NCBI RefSeq assembly: GCF_016772315.1
Contig: NZ_CP053482.1
Span: 2,604,001-2,668,000 of the forward strand
DNA length: 64,000 nucleotides
Reading direction: 5' to 3'
Source: Thiothrix subterranea
GTDB taxonomy: Bacteria; Pseudomonadota; Gammaproteobacteria; Thiotrichales; Thiotrichaceae
The translations under genes and the position numbers were made by a program. Below, one piece after another: positions 42,997 to 52,066 of this stretch. How positions within the stretch are numbered: position 1 is the first letter of the stretch; each line of letters begins with the position of its first letter. Below the pieces are notes generated by a model. It was not told where the DNA came from. It was given only the letters and a program-made list of their open reading frames with translations, and made no database searches.

Positions 42997-45900
42997 ATTC
43001 CTGCTTCCTGTAATTCCTCCAGCAACAAAATCAACTCCGCAGCTAAGTCGTAGCGTAAATCCTCATCTTCCGCTAAAGCTAAACTCCGTTCTCCTGCAAG
43101 AATGGCTTGCAGTTTCTCTAAGAAATTTTGATATTCTTGCCAATCATTTTGCATAGATAAGTTATTAATGAATTCTACTGCTTTTGAGGTGTCTTCTTGA
43201 TTTAATTCATTAAAAATAAATCTGCATAATGCATCAATTTTTGACGGGTGTTCACCTCCTATTCTACGATAAGATAAAAACATACTTAGTGCTTTTTGGT
43301 AATTATCTTTGGCGGCAAGCATGTTGCCTTTGACTTTCTCGAGATAAGATAGAAGATTCCATGTTATCCAAGGTTCGACTGAACTATTATATGGTTCTTT
43401 GCACACCAATGATCTTTTTAACTCCTCATAAGCTTGATTATAATGACCAACTTGAATAAGTGCATGGGCAAGATTGCTACGTGCTATACCTTCTTCACGT
43501 AAGTCGTTGAGTCTGAGGAAAATATTTGCCGCCATTTGATAAAACTTTGCGGCATATTCTTGACGATTCCATGCATTATAAAGATTGCCTAATTCTATAA
43601 ATGTTTCAGCTTCATGTTTTGGATTCTTCGCAGAATCGTATGTAGCTAATGCCTGCATGTAATAATCTTCAGATTTTCTCATATAATAAATCGCTTCTCC
43701 TTTAGTTTTTAGAGCCATCTCCCTATAAGCATGACCTAATCCTGCTAAGCTCTGGTGAGTTTTGTTAATGTCTTTTGCTGCTTTGAAAAAGACAACTGCA
43801 CTATTAAGGTCATTAATTGCAATATCGAATTTCTTTCTCCTTATATTGTTGATTGCTCTTAAGTATTTTGATATTGACAAGAGACTTTTAGGGATGCTTT
43901 CATATTTCTCATTCTCAAAGATTTTTTTATAGACTTCTTCTGCTTTGCTAAAATTACCTTCATTTTTCCAGCAGTCAGCTTGTTCTCCTAATAACGAAAA
44001 AGCCATGAAAAGCCCTTTCTTGCCCATTGCAGCAAATTTTTCTTGTGCTTTCTCTAAATAAGGTAAAGCATCTCTTGTTTTTCCATATACATCATAGACT
44101 CTGCCCATTGTCGCATATGCTAAAGCAATATCGTATTCTGCATCAGAATATGCATACTTTCCTGCGGCTTCACATTTTTTTATAAGAGCATTTGCTTTCG
44201 TTAAAGATTCTTCTATTTGACCACTAGAAAGTAATGAATCAACTTTTATTTTCTCAAGGTTAAAGGTAACGGTTCCCCATATTTTACAACCTTCTAAAGC
44301 CTGATTGCATAATTTAACAATTTCACCATGTTTATGTTGGTAGCCACCAATATCTCGCATTAATAGTTCGATATTTATTAAATATCTTGTAAAAAAATCA
44401 ACGTGGCACTGATTATTTTTAAGTCTTTCGGAAAGGGTGTTTAGCAGCATTAAAAGATTGGGCATCTCCATTTTAATTAGATTTTCGTATTTTAAAAAAT
44501 TATTTCGAGAAAGGTCATCAAGGTATTTTATTTTTTCATCCATTAAATTGATTAGACGATTCTGATATAACTCTTTTTGTTTACTAGTGATAGAGAAGTC
44601 CATATAGATAGATAACATCGGGTCAAATCGTAAATAATCGTACTCAATAATTTGTTCGACTAAACCAGCCCTAACCATTTCATCAATTATCTTTCTGATT
44701 TTTTTATCATCTACCCCTAATATTTTTTGCAGTATTTTTATACTGACATGTGAATGAAAAACCGCTAAACTCTTGATAAATTTAACATCAGCATAACTAA
44801 CTTTTTTGATAGATTTTCTTATATTTGAAAAGAATGATTTGTTTTTTCTGATTGAACATACTCTTTCTTGTTTTAATATTGTTCTGCGAATATTTTGACC
44901 GGCATTTATCACTTCTGTTGTTTTAATTTCGTTTGCTAGAGATACCAATGTCCGCGCATGACAATTTACCGTATCTACCAGTACCCTAACTGCATTACTT
45001 TGAACATTAAAAGATAATGATTGGCTTTTAATATTCATAACCTTTGTTACCAATTGTTTAGCATCATCAGAGCTTAATGCACCCAAGTTAATTGTACATT
45101 GCTGTTGTTCAAACGGTATTGGTAACGCTTCATAGGATGTAAACAATAAGCGAGTTTGAGGGGCAGATTTTATTAACCTATCAGCCAGAGCCAACACAGG
45201 CTCAGTATTCCCCACATCTGCCAGCAATGATTCCATATTGTCGATGACTAGCAGGGTACGCTGGGTTTGCAAGATTTGTATGATCGGCTGCAAAGCTGCA
45301 TCCAGATCATCGCCGTATTCCGCTACGCTGTATTTTTCATTCACCAACTGTTTGCCGAGAATGTCCACAATGGCACGTTCATGGGTGTAGGTTTCTACAC
45401 TCACAAATGCGCAACGCTCAAAACGGCGGCATTGTACTAACCAGCGAGCCAACTCTACTGCCACGGCTGTTTTACCGATACCTCCCATCCCCCGGATGAC
45501 AGCATAAGGTTGCCTGTCCAATAGGCGTTCGAGTTTTAGCAGGTCACGGCTACGCCCGATGAAGGTGTGTTTGGGCGTTTCCGGTAAATCACCCAACAAC
45601 CATTTCGGTTCTGTTTCATCGGGCAGTTGTAGCGCATGGCTGAATAAGCGTGGGTCATCTTCCCGTTGATACAGCACTGGAACAAACCAGTCCTGCATTT
45701 GTAACGTTCCCGCCCCGGCAATATTGATACGGTCGGTGGATTGCATCAGGGCTTGTCTGCCCGCTAATACGGCTGATCCAATCCGCTGCCCCTCCGCCAG
45801 TTGTTGGTAAAACGCGCTGACAAATCGCCGCGCCGTTTCCACCAATACGCTATGGCTCATGGCAATGACGGAAGCCACACCCGCTTGCAACAAGGCTGCC

Positions 45901-46895
45901 GCTACCGATGCATTTGGGTCGGTATGCTCTTGTTTCTCTGCTTCACTTTGCCCGGTTTGGCAGGCTTCCAGAAATACCAATGGCAGGGGGAATTCGTTTA
46001 GTAGTGCTGCCAAATCATCGGCGTAAATCCGCTTCACAAACTCAGGCAGTAATTTCTTATTGTCCAGTGGATGTTCAAAACACAATGCGCCCCTGCCTGT
46101 CTTGGTATCAAATACCCCATGCCCATCAAAATGCAGTACATGAAAGGGATTACCCGCCGCTTGTGCCTGACGAAGTTCTGTTTTCAGTTGGTCAAATGTC
46201 GGTGGGTTTACACGCACCAGTTCCACCCGTTTACCCAAACTTTCCACTGCCTCTACCAGTGGCTTGATACTGGCGCGGTGATCAATATAACCCGCTTGAG
46301 AAGGGCGCGGACTCACTGCCAAGACACGAAGAACAGTCTGGTTTTGGTCGTATGGAGTAACAGAAGGGGTATCTAACCTTGGTAGATTACGCCGAATTCG
46401 CACGGGGGGATTATGGGTAAGCAAGTATTGGTCATCGTAGCGTAACAGTTCCCACGGAAATCCCAACAAACGGCTGGCGGCTGTTTTTGATTCTGGTGTA
46501 TCGCTCAGTTGCACATGCAAGCTGAAGACAGGTTCATGGTTTGATGATGCGTTAAGCCATTGTTGGAAAACAGGTTGAGCTGAAGGTGAAGCCGTTATCG
46601 CTGTCAGCAGTTTGTCGCCCCATTGCGGAAAGTACCGTTCAATCCGTTCTGCCCGTTCTTTGAATAAGCCGACAGGCCAGATGTAGTAGCTTTCCAGATA
46701 CCACTTGATGTTATCCGCTTCCAACAAGCCGATGGGCGCAACAAACGGAAATGGCTCACTTTGAGCGACGGACATACCATTTTGGGTAAACACCATTTGG
46801 GTATCAGCGGCTACCCGTTCGGTGTTGTCATCCCGCACCATCAAGCGCGGATTGGAGAAGGTTAAACGCAGCTCCGCGCTTGAGGTGGTGTTCAT
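42993..46895 (-). CDS. CHAT protease - NTPase - TPR protein
   Basis: A 1300-residue multidomain protein. The CHAT caspase-like domain (about residues 185-410) has the His-Cys dyad in LHFDGHG (H259) and FLEACQTGQ (C312). A STAND/NB-ARC-type NTPase follows with P-loop RGMGGIGKTAVAV (about 468-480) and TLLVIDNMESLL. The C-terminal half is helical TPR-like repeats. Such proteins are signalling NTPases that trigger proteolysis on sensing invaders, suggested in phage defence. From about 45060 downward the base composition becomes strongly AT-rich, so the sensor half looks acquired from another source. Confidence 0.82.
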   Translation of the reverse strand: MNTTSSAELRLTFSNPRLMVRDDNTERVAADTQMVFTQNGMSVAQSEPFPFVAPIGLLEADNIKWYLESYYIWPVGLFKERAERIERYFPQWGDKLLTAITASPSAQPVFQQWLNASSNHEPVFSLHVQLSDTPESKTAASRLLGFPWELLRYDDQYLLTHNPPVRIRRNLPRLDTPSVTPYDQNQTVLRVLAVSPRPSQAGYIDHRASIKPLVEAVESLGKRVELVRVNPPTFDQLKTELRQAQAAGNPFHVLHFDGHGVFDTKTGRGALCFEHPLDNKKLLPEFVKRIYADDLAALLNEFPLPLVFLEACQTGQSEAEKQEHTDPNASVAAALLQAGVASVIAMSHSVLVETARRFVSAFYQQLAEGQRIGSAVLAGRQALMQSTDRINIAGAGTLQMQDWFVPVLYQREDDPRLFSHALQLPDETEPKWLLGDLPETPKHTFIGRSRDLLKLERLLDRQPYAVIRGMGGIGKTAVAVELARWLVQCRRFERCAFVSVETYTHERAIVDILGKQLVNEKYSVAEYGDDLDAALQPIIQILQTQRTLLVIDNMESLLADVGNTEPVLALADRLIKSAPQTRLLFTSYEALPIPFEQQQCTINLGALSSDDAKQLVTKVMNIKSQSLSFNVQSNAVRVLVDTVNCHARTLVSLANEIKTTEVINAGQNIRRTILKQERVCSIRKNKSFFSNIRKSIKKVSYADVKFIKSLAVFHSHVSIKILQKILGVDDKKIRKIIDEMVRAGLVEQIIEYDYLRFDPMLSIYMDFSITSKQKELYQNRLINLMDEKIKYLDDLSRNNFLKYENLIKMEMPNLLMLLNTLSERLKNNQCHVDFFTRYLINIELLMRDIGGYQHKHGEIVKLCNQALEGCKIWGTVTFNLEKIKVDSLLSSGQIEESLTKANALIKKCEAAGKYAYSDAEYDIALAYATMGRVYDVYGKTRDALPYLEKAQEKFAAMGKKGLFMAFSLLGEQADCWKNEGNFSKAEEVYKKIFENEKYESIPKSLLSISKYLRAINNIRRKKFDIAINDLNSAVVFFKAAKDINKTHQSLAGLGHAYREMALKTKGEAIYYMRKSEDYYMQALATYDSAKNPKHEAETFIELGNLYNAWNRQEYAAKFYQMAANIFLRLNDLREEGIARSNLAHALIQVGHYNQAYEELKRSLVCKEPYNSSVEPWITWNLLSYLEKVKGNMLAAKDNYQKALSMFLSYRRIGGEHPSKIDALCRFIFNELNQEDTSKAVEFINNLSMQNDWQEYQNFLEKLQAILAGERSLALAEDEDLRYDLAAELILLLEELQEAGI

Positions 46896-46901
46896 GGGAG
46901 A

Positions 46902-47303
46902 TTATTCCTGTACTTGCATGGCTTTGATGATGTCATCCAGATTTTCGGCTTTGACCGGATAAGGGATGCCGCTGACCTCCAGCCAGATGTATTCGTGGTC
47001 ACGAGTCAGAATAGGTGTTGCCCAAGCAACCAGCTCTTCCAGTTTCTTTCTGGTTTCGAGCAAGCCATGAGCAGTATCTATTGCCAGTTTGATACCACCA
47101 TAGAACCCCAACAAAATTTGAATATATTCAGGATCAAACCCAATACCTTTGCTATTCGCATCGGTGGCATTCAAGGTTGATGTATCGGCAGGTGTAGCCT
47201 CTACCTGCACTTGCCACGCAGTTTCAAGGTATTGCTGGAGTTCATAAGCGGTATCGGCTGCGGTGTCTGGCGAGCCTTGAACAATAAAACGGACGTTGGA
47301 CAT
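46902..47303 (-). CDS. Small partner protein of the CHAT gene
   Basis: A 133-residue protein 6 bp upstream of the CHAT gene on the same strand. It has an N-terminal alpha/beta part (SNVRFIVQGSPDTAADTAYE) and a hydrophobic middle (IQILLGFYGGIKLAIDTAHG). Spacing suggests co-translation. Small constant components next to STAND/CHAT effectors are known in bacterial conflict systems; membership in such a family is inference. Confidence 0.6.
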   Translation of the reverse strand: MSNVRFIVQGSPDTAADTAYELQQYLETAWQVQVEATPADTSTLNATDANSKGIGFDPEYIQILLGFYGGIKLAIDTAHGLLETRKKLEELVAWATPILTRDHEYIWLEVSGIPYPVKAENLDDIIKAMQVQE

Positions 47304-47410
47304 GCTGTACCTCGAAGATAGCCCAGTTGAGATGTGATTTTAATAAAGTATAGCAAGATACTAATGGCAAATGAGTAAATCCTTATCACCAAACGGTTGG
47401 GCAATGCCAA

Positions 47411-47426
47411 TGTCGCAAACCCTACA
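47411..47426 (+). promoter_or_regulatory. NifA site upstream of rnfC
   Basis: TGT-CGCAAACCCT-ACA fits TGT-N10-ACA, 84 bp before the -24/-12 element. Confidence 0.7.
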
Positions 47427-47509
47427 TCCCCACCCCCTTGTCACAAACACCCCAATAAAATCCCTGTAAAAATCAAGCTAATTCAGCAAGATAGCCTCCA
47501 GCAAAACTC

Positions 47510-47525
47510 TGGCACGTCTCCTGCA
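47510..47525 (+). promoter_or_regulatory. Sigma-54 promoter of rnfCDGEH
   Basis: TGGCACGTCTCCTGCA, -24/-12 type, 35 bp before the rnfC ATG. Confidence 0.8.
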
Positions 47526-47559
47526 TTACCCCTCCCATAGCCATTTCCGGGAAAATGTC

Positions 47560-49078
47560 ATGGGATTCCTAGCCACCCAAAAAATCAGCAAACTCTTCCG
47601 CATCCGTGGCGGAGTACACCCGCACGATTGCAAGACTCTGAGCGCGGACAAAGCCATCGAAGATCTGCCGATGCCCAGCTTGTTGCACATTCCCTTGCAG
47701 CAGCACATCGGCGCGGCGGCGAAACCGGCGGTCAAGCGCGGCGATCACGTCCTCAAGGGGCAATTGCTTGCCAATAGCCAAGGCATGATTTCCGCCCCCA
47801 TCCATGCCCCCACCTCCGGGCGCGTCGTCGGGGTCGGGCATTACCCCGCGCACCACGCCTCCGGCCTGTCGGTACACACCATCACCCTGCAACCGGATGG
47901 CAAGGATGAGTGGGTGGAACTCAACCCACCCGTTGACCCGTTCGCGCTCGAACTTGCCGAAATCGCCACTCGTGTCGCCGCTGCCGGAATCGTCGGCATG
48001 GGCGGCGCAACCTTCCCCTCAGCCGTCAAACTCAACCTGCGCAACCGCTACCAATTGCATACACTGGTGATTAATGGCGCGGAATGCGAACCCTACTTGA
48101 CCTGCGATGACCGCCTAATGCGCGAATATTCCGCGCATACCATTGACGGTATCCGCATCATGGCTTACGCGCTGGGGGTGGAAAACATCATCATCGGCAT
48201 CGAAAATAACAAGCCGCAAGCGCAAGCCGCGATGCGTGAAGCTGCCACCGCTTTCCCCAATATTCAAGTGGTCGGCTTGCCGATGCGCTACCCGATGGGA
48301 TCGGAAAAACATCTGGTACAAACCCTCACCGGGCTGGAAACGCCAGCACGTGGCTTGACCGCTGACATCGGCATTGTGGTGCATAACCCCGCAACCGCAC
48401 TGGCAGTACGCGATGCCTTGCGTGAAGGCAAACCACTCGTTTCCCGCGTCGTCACCGTTTCCGGCGGGGCAGTACGCCAGCCACGCAACCTGCGCGTATT
48501 GCTGGGCACGAAAGTGCAGGACGTGATCGACCATTGCGAAGGTTTCATCGTCGAACCTGCCCGTCTGATCAGCGGCGGGCCAATGATGGGCAACCTGCTA
48601 CCTGCTACCTGATACCCGCGTACCGCTGGTGAAAGGTTGCAACGGCATCCTCGCCCTCACCGCCAAAGAAGTGTCCGAAAATCAGGAATCACCCTGCATC
48701 CGTTGCGCCAGTTGCGTGCAAGCCTGCCCGTGCGGGCTGTTGCCGCTGGACATGGCAGCCAATGCCCGCGCTGGCAACCTTGATGCCGTCACCAAACTGG
48801 GGCTGATGGATTGCATCGCCTGCGGCTCATGTTCCTACGTTTGCCCTGCGCACATCCCGCTGGTGCAATATTTCAACTACGCCAAGGGCGAACTTGCCAG
48901 CCGCCAACGCGCCAAGCACAAACAGGACGAAACCAAACGCTTGATTGAACAGCGCAATGAACGCATGGCAGCGCAAGAACGGGCGAAGAAAGAAATGATG
49001 GAACGCCGCAAGCGCGAAGCTGCCGCCAAAAAAGCTGCTGCCGCAGCCGCCAAACCCAAACAGGAGGCCAGCGCATGA
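47560..49078 (+). pseudogene. rnfC: RNF complex subunit C, frameshifted by a 7-bp duplication
   Basis: The N-terminal part (47560-48612) has IRGGVHPHDCK, GMGGATFPSAVK and VINGAECEPYL. The C-terminal part (48629-49078) has the two 4Fe-4S motifs CIRCASCVQACP and CIACGSCSYVCP and a charged Lys/Ala-rich tail. The frame breaks at GNLLPA because ACCTGCT is present twice (48593-48606); with one copy the sequence reads GNLLPDTRVPLVKGCNG and the whole gene is 503 codons. RnfC is the NADH-binding subunit, so the mutation should inactivate RNF unless frames are switched. A sequencing error is possible. Confidence 0.88.
48593..48613 (+). repeat. 7-bp tandem repeat causing the rnfC frameshift
   Basis: Two perfect ACCTGCT units (48593-48599, 48600-48606) and a third near-match ACCTGAT (48607-48613). 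Removing one perfect unit restores the frame. Confidence 0.85.
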
Positions 49079-50076
49079 GCCTGTTGATTTCCAGCCCGCA
49101 CACCCATTCCGGTAAGAGCGTCCAGAACACCATGTTGCTGGTGATGCTGGCACTTGCCCCCGCGACCGTTTTCGGTTTGTACCTGTTCGGTTTGCCTGCC
49201 ATCAGCCTGTTTTTGATTACCATCCTCGGCTGCGTGTTGGCGGAGGCGATGGCGCTGAAAATCATGGGCAAGCCCGTCGGCAAATACCTCAGCGACGGTT
49301 CGGCGATTCTCACCGGCTGGTTGCTGGCATTGAGTTTGCCGCCGACTGCGCCTTGGTGGATTGGGCTGCTTGGCGCATTCCTCGCCATCATTATTGGCAA
49401 GCAAGTGTTCGGCGGCATCGGACAAAACCTGTTTAATCCGGCAATGGTGGCGCGGGTGGCGTTGCTGATTTCGTTCCCGCTGGAAATGACCACGTGGGTA
49501 ACGGTCGATGGTGTGAGTGGCGCAACGCCGTTAGGGCATATCCGTACTGAAACGGGGCAAGGGCATACCTTGTCGAGCTTTGCCGACAGTTTGCCGAGTG
49601 TCAGCGACATGGGATTGGGGATGATGGGCGGCAGCATGGGGGAAACGTCGGCGATCTTGTTGTTACTCGGCGGCTTGTTCCTGCTGTGGAAACGCATTAT
49701 TACCTGGCACATTCCAGTCTCCATGATCGGCACACTGTTGGTGTTGGCGGGCATTATGCACGCTGTCAATCCCGACGTTTACCCCGGTGCGGAAGTGCAT
49801 TTGCTTGCGGGGGCTACTTTGCTGGGGGCATTCTTCATCGCTACCGATTTGGTTACGTCACCTGTGTCAGCTACCGGGCAACTGATTTTCGGCGCGGGCT
49901 GTGGGCTGCTGGTGTACGTGATTCGTACATGGGCGGGCTACCCCGAAGGCATGGCGTTCGCCGTTATGTTGATGAATGCGCTGACCCCACTGATTGACCA
50001 CTATTTCCGCCCACGCATTTACGGACGTGACCGCAAGGGCGAACCGCTCAACTATGCCAGCGGGGAGAACAAATAA
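49075..50076 (+). CDS. rnfD: RNF complex subunit D
   Basis: A 333-residue membrane subunit homologous to NqrB, overlapping rnfC by 4 bp. The flavinylation motif VSGATPLG (about residues 145-152) marks the covalent FMN site. Helices include LFNPAMVARVALLISF and AGATLLGAFFIATDLVTSP. Its stop overlaps the rnfG start by one base. Confidence 0.95.
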   Translation: MSLLISSPHTHSGKSVQNTMLLVMLALAPATVFGLYLFGLPAISLFLITILGCVLAEAMALKIMGKPVGKYLSDGSAILTGWLLALSLPPTAPWWIGLLGAFLAIIIGKQVFGGIGQNLFNPAMVARVALLISFPLEMTTWVTVDGVSGATPLGHIRTETGQGHTLSSFADSLPSVSDMGLGMMGGSMGETSAILLLLGGLFLLWKRIITWHIPVSMIGTLLVLAGIMHAVNPDVYPGAEVHLLAGATLLGAFFIATDLVTSPVSATGQLIFGAGCGLLVYVIRTWAGYPEGMAFAVMLMNALTPLIDHYFRPRIYGRDRKGEPLNYASGENK

Positions 50077-50702
50077 TGACGACTGAAGCCAAAACCCCGT
50101 TACTGGAACGCATTCCTTACCAAGCGATCTTGCTGGGTGCGTGTGCCGCGATTGCCGCCGCCTTGCTGCTGGGCGTAGATAACGCCACCCGCGAACCGAT
50201 TGCGCAGCGCAAGATGGAAGACCTGCAACAATCGCTGGCGCAAGTCGTGCCGGATGATTTGCACGATAACAATATGGTGGCAAAGCCGCTGCTACTGACG
50301 GGGGAGGATGGCAAAGAGATCAAGGTTTATCAAGGCACAAAAGCGGGCAACGTCACCGCGCTGGTGTGGGAAACCGTCGGCTTCGGCTACGCGGGCGAAA
50401 TCCGCACCATTATCGCACTTGACCCACAAGGCAACATCCTCGGCACGCGGGTGTTGTCGCACAAGGAAACACCGGGGCTGGGCGACAAGATCGAAGCTGC
50501 CAAGGCTGACTGGATAACCAAGTTCACCGGGCTGTCCTTAGGCAATCCGCCCGAAGACCAGTGGAAGGTGAAAAAGGACGGTGGGCAATTTGACCAGTTC
50601 AGCGGTGCAACCATTACCCCGCGTGCGGTGGTGAAAAGCCTGCACGCAGCCTTGCAATTCTTTGAGGCACACAAGACCGAACTGCTGGAGGTGAAACCAT
50701 GA
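50076..50702 (+). CDS. rnfG: RNF complex subunit G
   Basis: A 208-residue homologue of NqrC with one N-terminal membrane helix (about residues 14-34) and a periplasmic FMN domain. The covalent FMN motif SGATITPRAV is near residues 175-184; the preceding LSHKETPGLGDKIE is also conserved. The stop overlaps rnfE by 4 bp. Confidence 0.94.
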   Translation: MTTEAKTPLLERIPYQAILLGACAAIAAALLLGVDNATREPIAQRKMEDLQQSLAQVVPDDLHDNNMVAKPLLLTGEDGKEIKVYQGTKAGNVTALVWETVGFGYAGEIRTIIALDPQGNILGTRVLSHKETPGLGDKIEAAKADWITKFTGLSLGNPPEDQWKVKKDGGQFDQFSGATITPRAVVKSLHAALQFFEAHKTELLEVKP

Positions 50703-51400
50703 GCGATTACAAACGCATTGCCAAAGATGGGCTGTGGGACAACAACGTGGTGTTTGCGCAAGGGCTGGCACTGTGTCCGGTACTCGCCGTGACCAGTTCT
50801 GCCACCAACGGTTTGGGCATGGGGCTGGCAAGTACGGCGGTATTGGTGATGTCGAATTTGCTGGTGTCCTTGATCCGCCAGTGGGTCAGCCCTGCGGTAA
50901 GGATTCCGGTTTATATTGTGTTGATTGCCACACTGGTGACGCTGGTGGATATGGCGTTGAATGCGTGGGTGCATGAGCTGTACAAGGTGCTGGGGCTGTT
51001 CATCGCGTTGATCGTGGTCAACTGTGCGATTTTGGGGCGGGCGGAATCGTTTGCGTCGAAGAATTCGCCGATTCCGGCGGTGTTTGACGGGCTGATGATG
51101 GGGTTGGGGTTTACGTTGGCTTTGGTGATTCTCGGTGGGGTGCGTGAAGTGCTGGGTAGCGGTACGTTGTTTGCCAGTGCGTCCTTATTGCTGGGCAAGG
51201 CATTTTCCTTTATGGAGCTGACCATTATTCCTGATTACAAGGGGTTTTTGTTGATGATTTTGCCGCCGGGTGGGTTTATGGCGCTGGGTTTCCTGTTGGC
51301 GGGGAAACGGGTTTGGGATGCGCGGATGATGCGCTTGTCGGTACAGCGGGGTAGGGGCGACCGGTCGGTCGCCTCTACAGAAGTGGGGGGTGCGGTATGA
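50699..51400 (+). CDS. rnfE: RNF complex subunit E
   Basis: A 233-residue homologue of NqrD: FAQGLALCPVLAVTSSATNG and VVNCAILGRAESFAS hold the cysteine regions of the intramembrane iron-sulfur centre. The last residues (about QRGRGDRSVASTEVGGAV) are encoded over a family-A-like palindrome at 51351-51378, so the cytoplasmic tail has been altered by an in-frame insertion. The stop overlaps rnfH by 4 bp. Confidence 0.94.
   Translation: MSDYKRIAKDGLWDNNVVFAQGLALCPVLAVTSSATNGLGMGLASTAVLVMSNLLVSLIRQWVSPAVRIPVYIVLIATLVTLVDMALNAWVHELYKVLGLFIALIVVNCAILGRAESFASKNSPIPAVFDGLMMGLGFTLALVILGGVREVLGSGTLFASASLLLGKAFSFMELTIIPDYKGFLLMILPPGGFMALGFLLAGKRVWDARMMRLSVQRGRGDRSVASTEVGGAV
51351..51378. repeat. Palindrome inside the 3' end of rnfE
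   Basis: GTAGGGGCGACCGGTCGG followed by TCGCCTCTAC: a family-A core with one arm ending like family B. It is read through in frame as the RnfE tail. Confidence 0.75.
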
Positions 51401-51672
51401 ATGTGGGGATTGCTTACGCGGATAAGTTCAAGCAAACGTGGTTGAAGCTGGAAGTGCCGGATGGCAGCACCATCAAGGAAGCGCTTGAGTTTTCGGGTTT
51501 GCTCAAGCAGTTCCCGGACATTGATTTGGAAAATCAGGCAGTGGGAATTTTCGGCAAGATCAGTAAGCTGGATACTAAGGTGGTGGATGGCGACCGGGTG
51601 GAGATTTACCGCCCGATTACGGCTGACTCGGAGACGGTGGAGCGGCGTGATCGCAATAATGATGACGAATAG
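51397..51672 (+). CDS. rnfH: RnfH family protein
   Basis: A 91-residue ubiquitin-like-fold protein of the RnfH family: MNVGIAYADKFKQTWLKLEV, GSTIKEALEFSGLLKQFP and VVDGDRVEIYRPI. Found in rnf operons of diazotrophs, where it has been linked to Rnf function; mechanism not established. Confidence 0.9.
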   Translation: MNVGIAYADKFKQTWLKLEVPDGSTIKEALEFSGLLKQFPDIDLENQAVGIFGKISKLDTKVVDGDRVEIYRPITADSETVERRDRNNDDE

Positions 51673-51685
51673 TGAGCGATTTGCC

Positions 51686-52066
51686 ATGACCGATAATTTG
51701 TCAGACAAGATCAATGCCGCCGCGCCGCAAGCCGCGAATATTTGTGCGGAGTTGAACCGGCAAATCCTCAAGTTGGGTTTCCCGCCCGAACGCGCTGACG
51801 TGACGCTGGGTAGCCATGTGCAATACAGCCTGCAACGCGACACGTTTTCGGGGCTGGATTCGCTGCTGGGGGTGTGGATGCACCCCACCAGCGGCTACAA
51901 AACGGGGACGCTGCTGTTCCATGCAGATGGCACGTTCTTTGCCGAATACGACGTGTTGCAGCCGCACCCGACCAAGTGCCAGTGGTTTGTGGAGGCGGTG
52001 ACGGTGTGGGGCAAGAGTGACGACATCAAGGGCGACCCGCGTTTGTTGCCTGCGCTGGGGGAGTAG
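51686..52066 (+). CDS. Conserved nif-linked protein of unknown function
   Basis: A 126-residue soluble protein from ATG 51686 (MTDNLSDKINAAAPQAANIC); ATGs at 51659 and 51662 are alternatives overlapping rnfH. Contains FSGLDSLLGVWMHPTSGYKTG, HADGTFFAEYDV and CQWFVEAVTVWGK. No family recognised. It closes the rnf operon and overlaps the convergent clpX2 end by about 40 bp, so it probably belongs to the nif programme. Confidence 0.65.
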   Translation: MTDNLSDKINAAAPQAANICAELNRQILKLGFPPERADVTLGSHVQYSLQRDTFSGLDSLLGVWMHPTSGYKTGTLLFHADGTFFAEYDVLQPHPTKCQWFVEAVTVWGKSDDIKGDPRLLPALGE

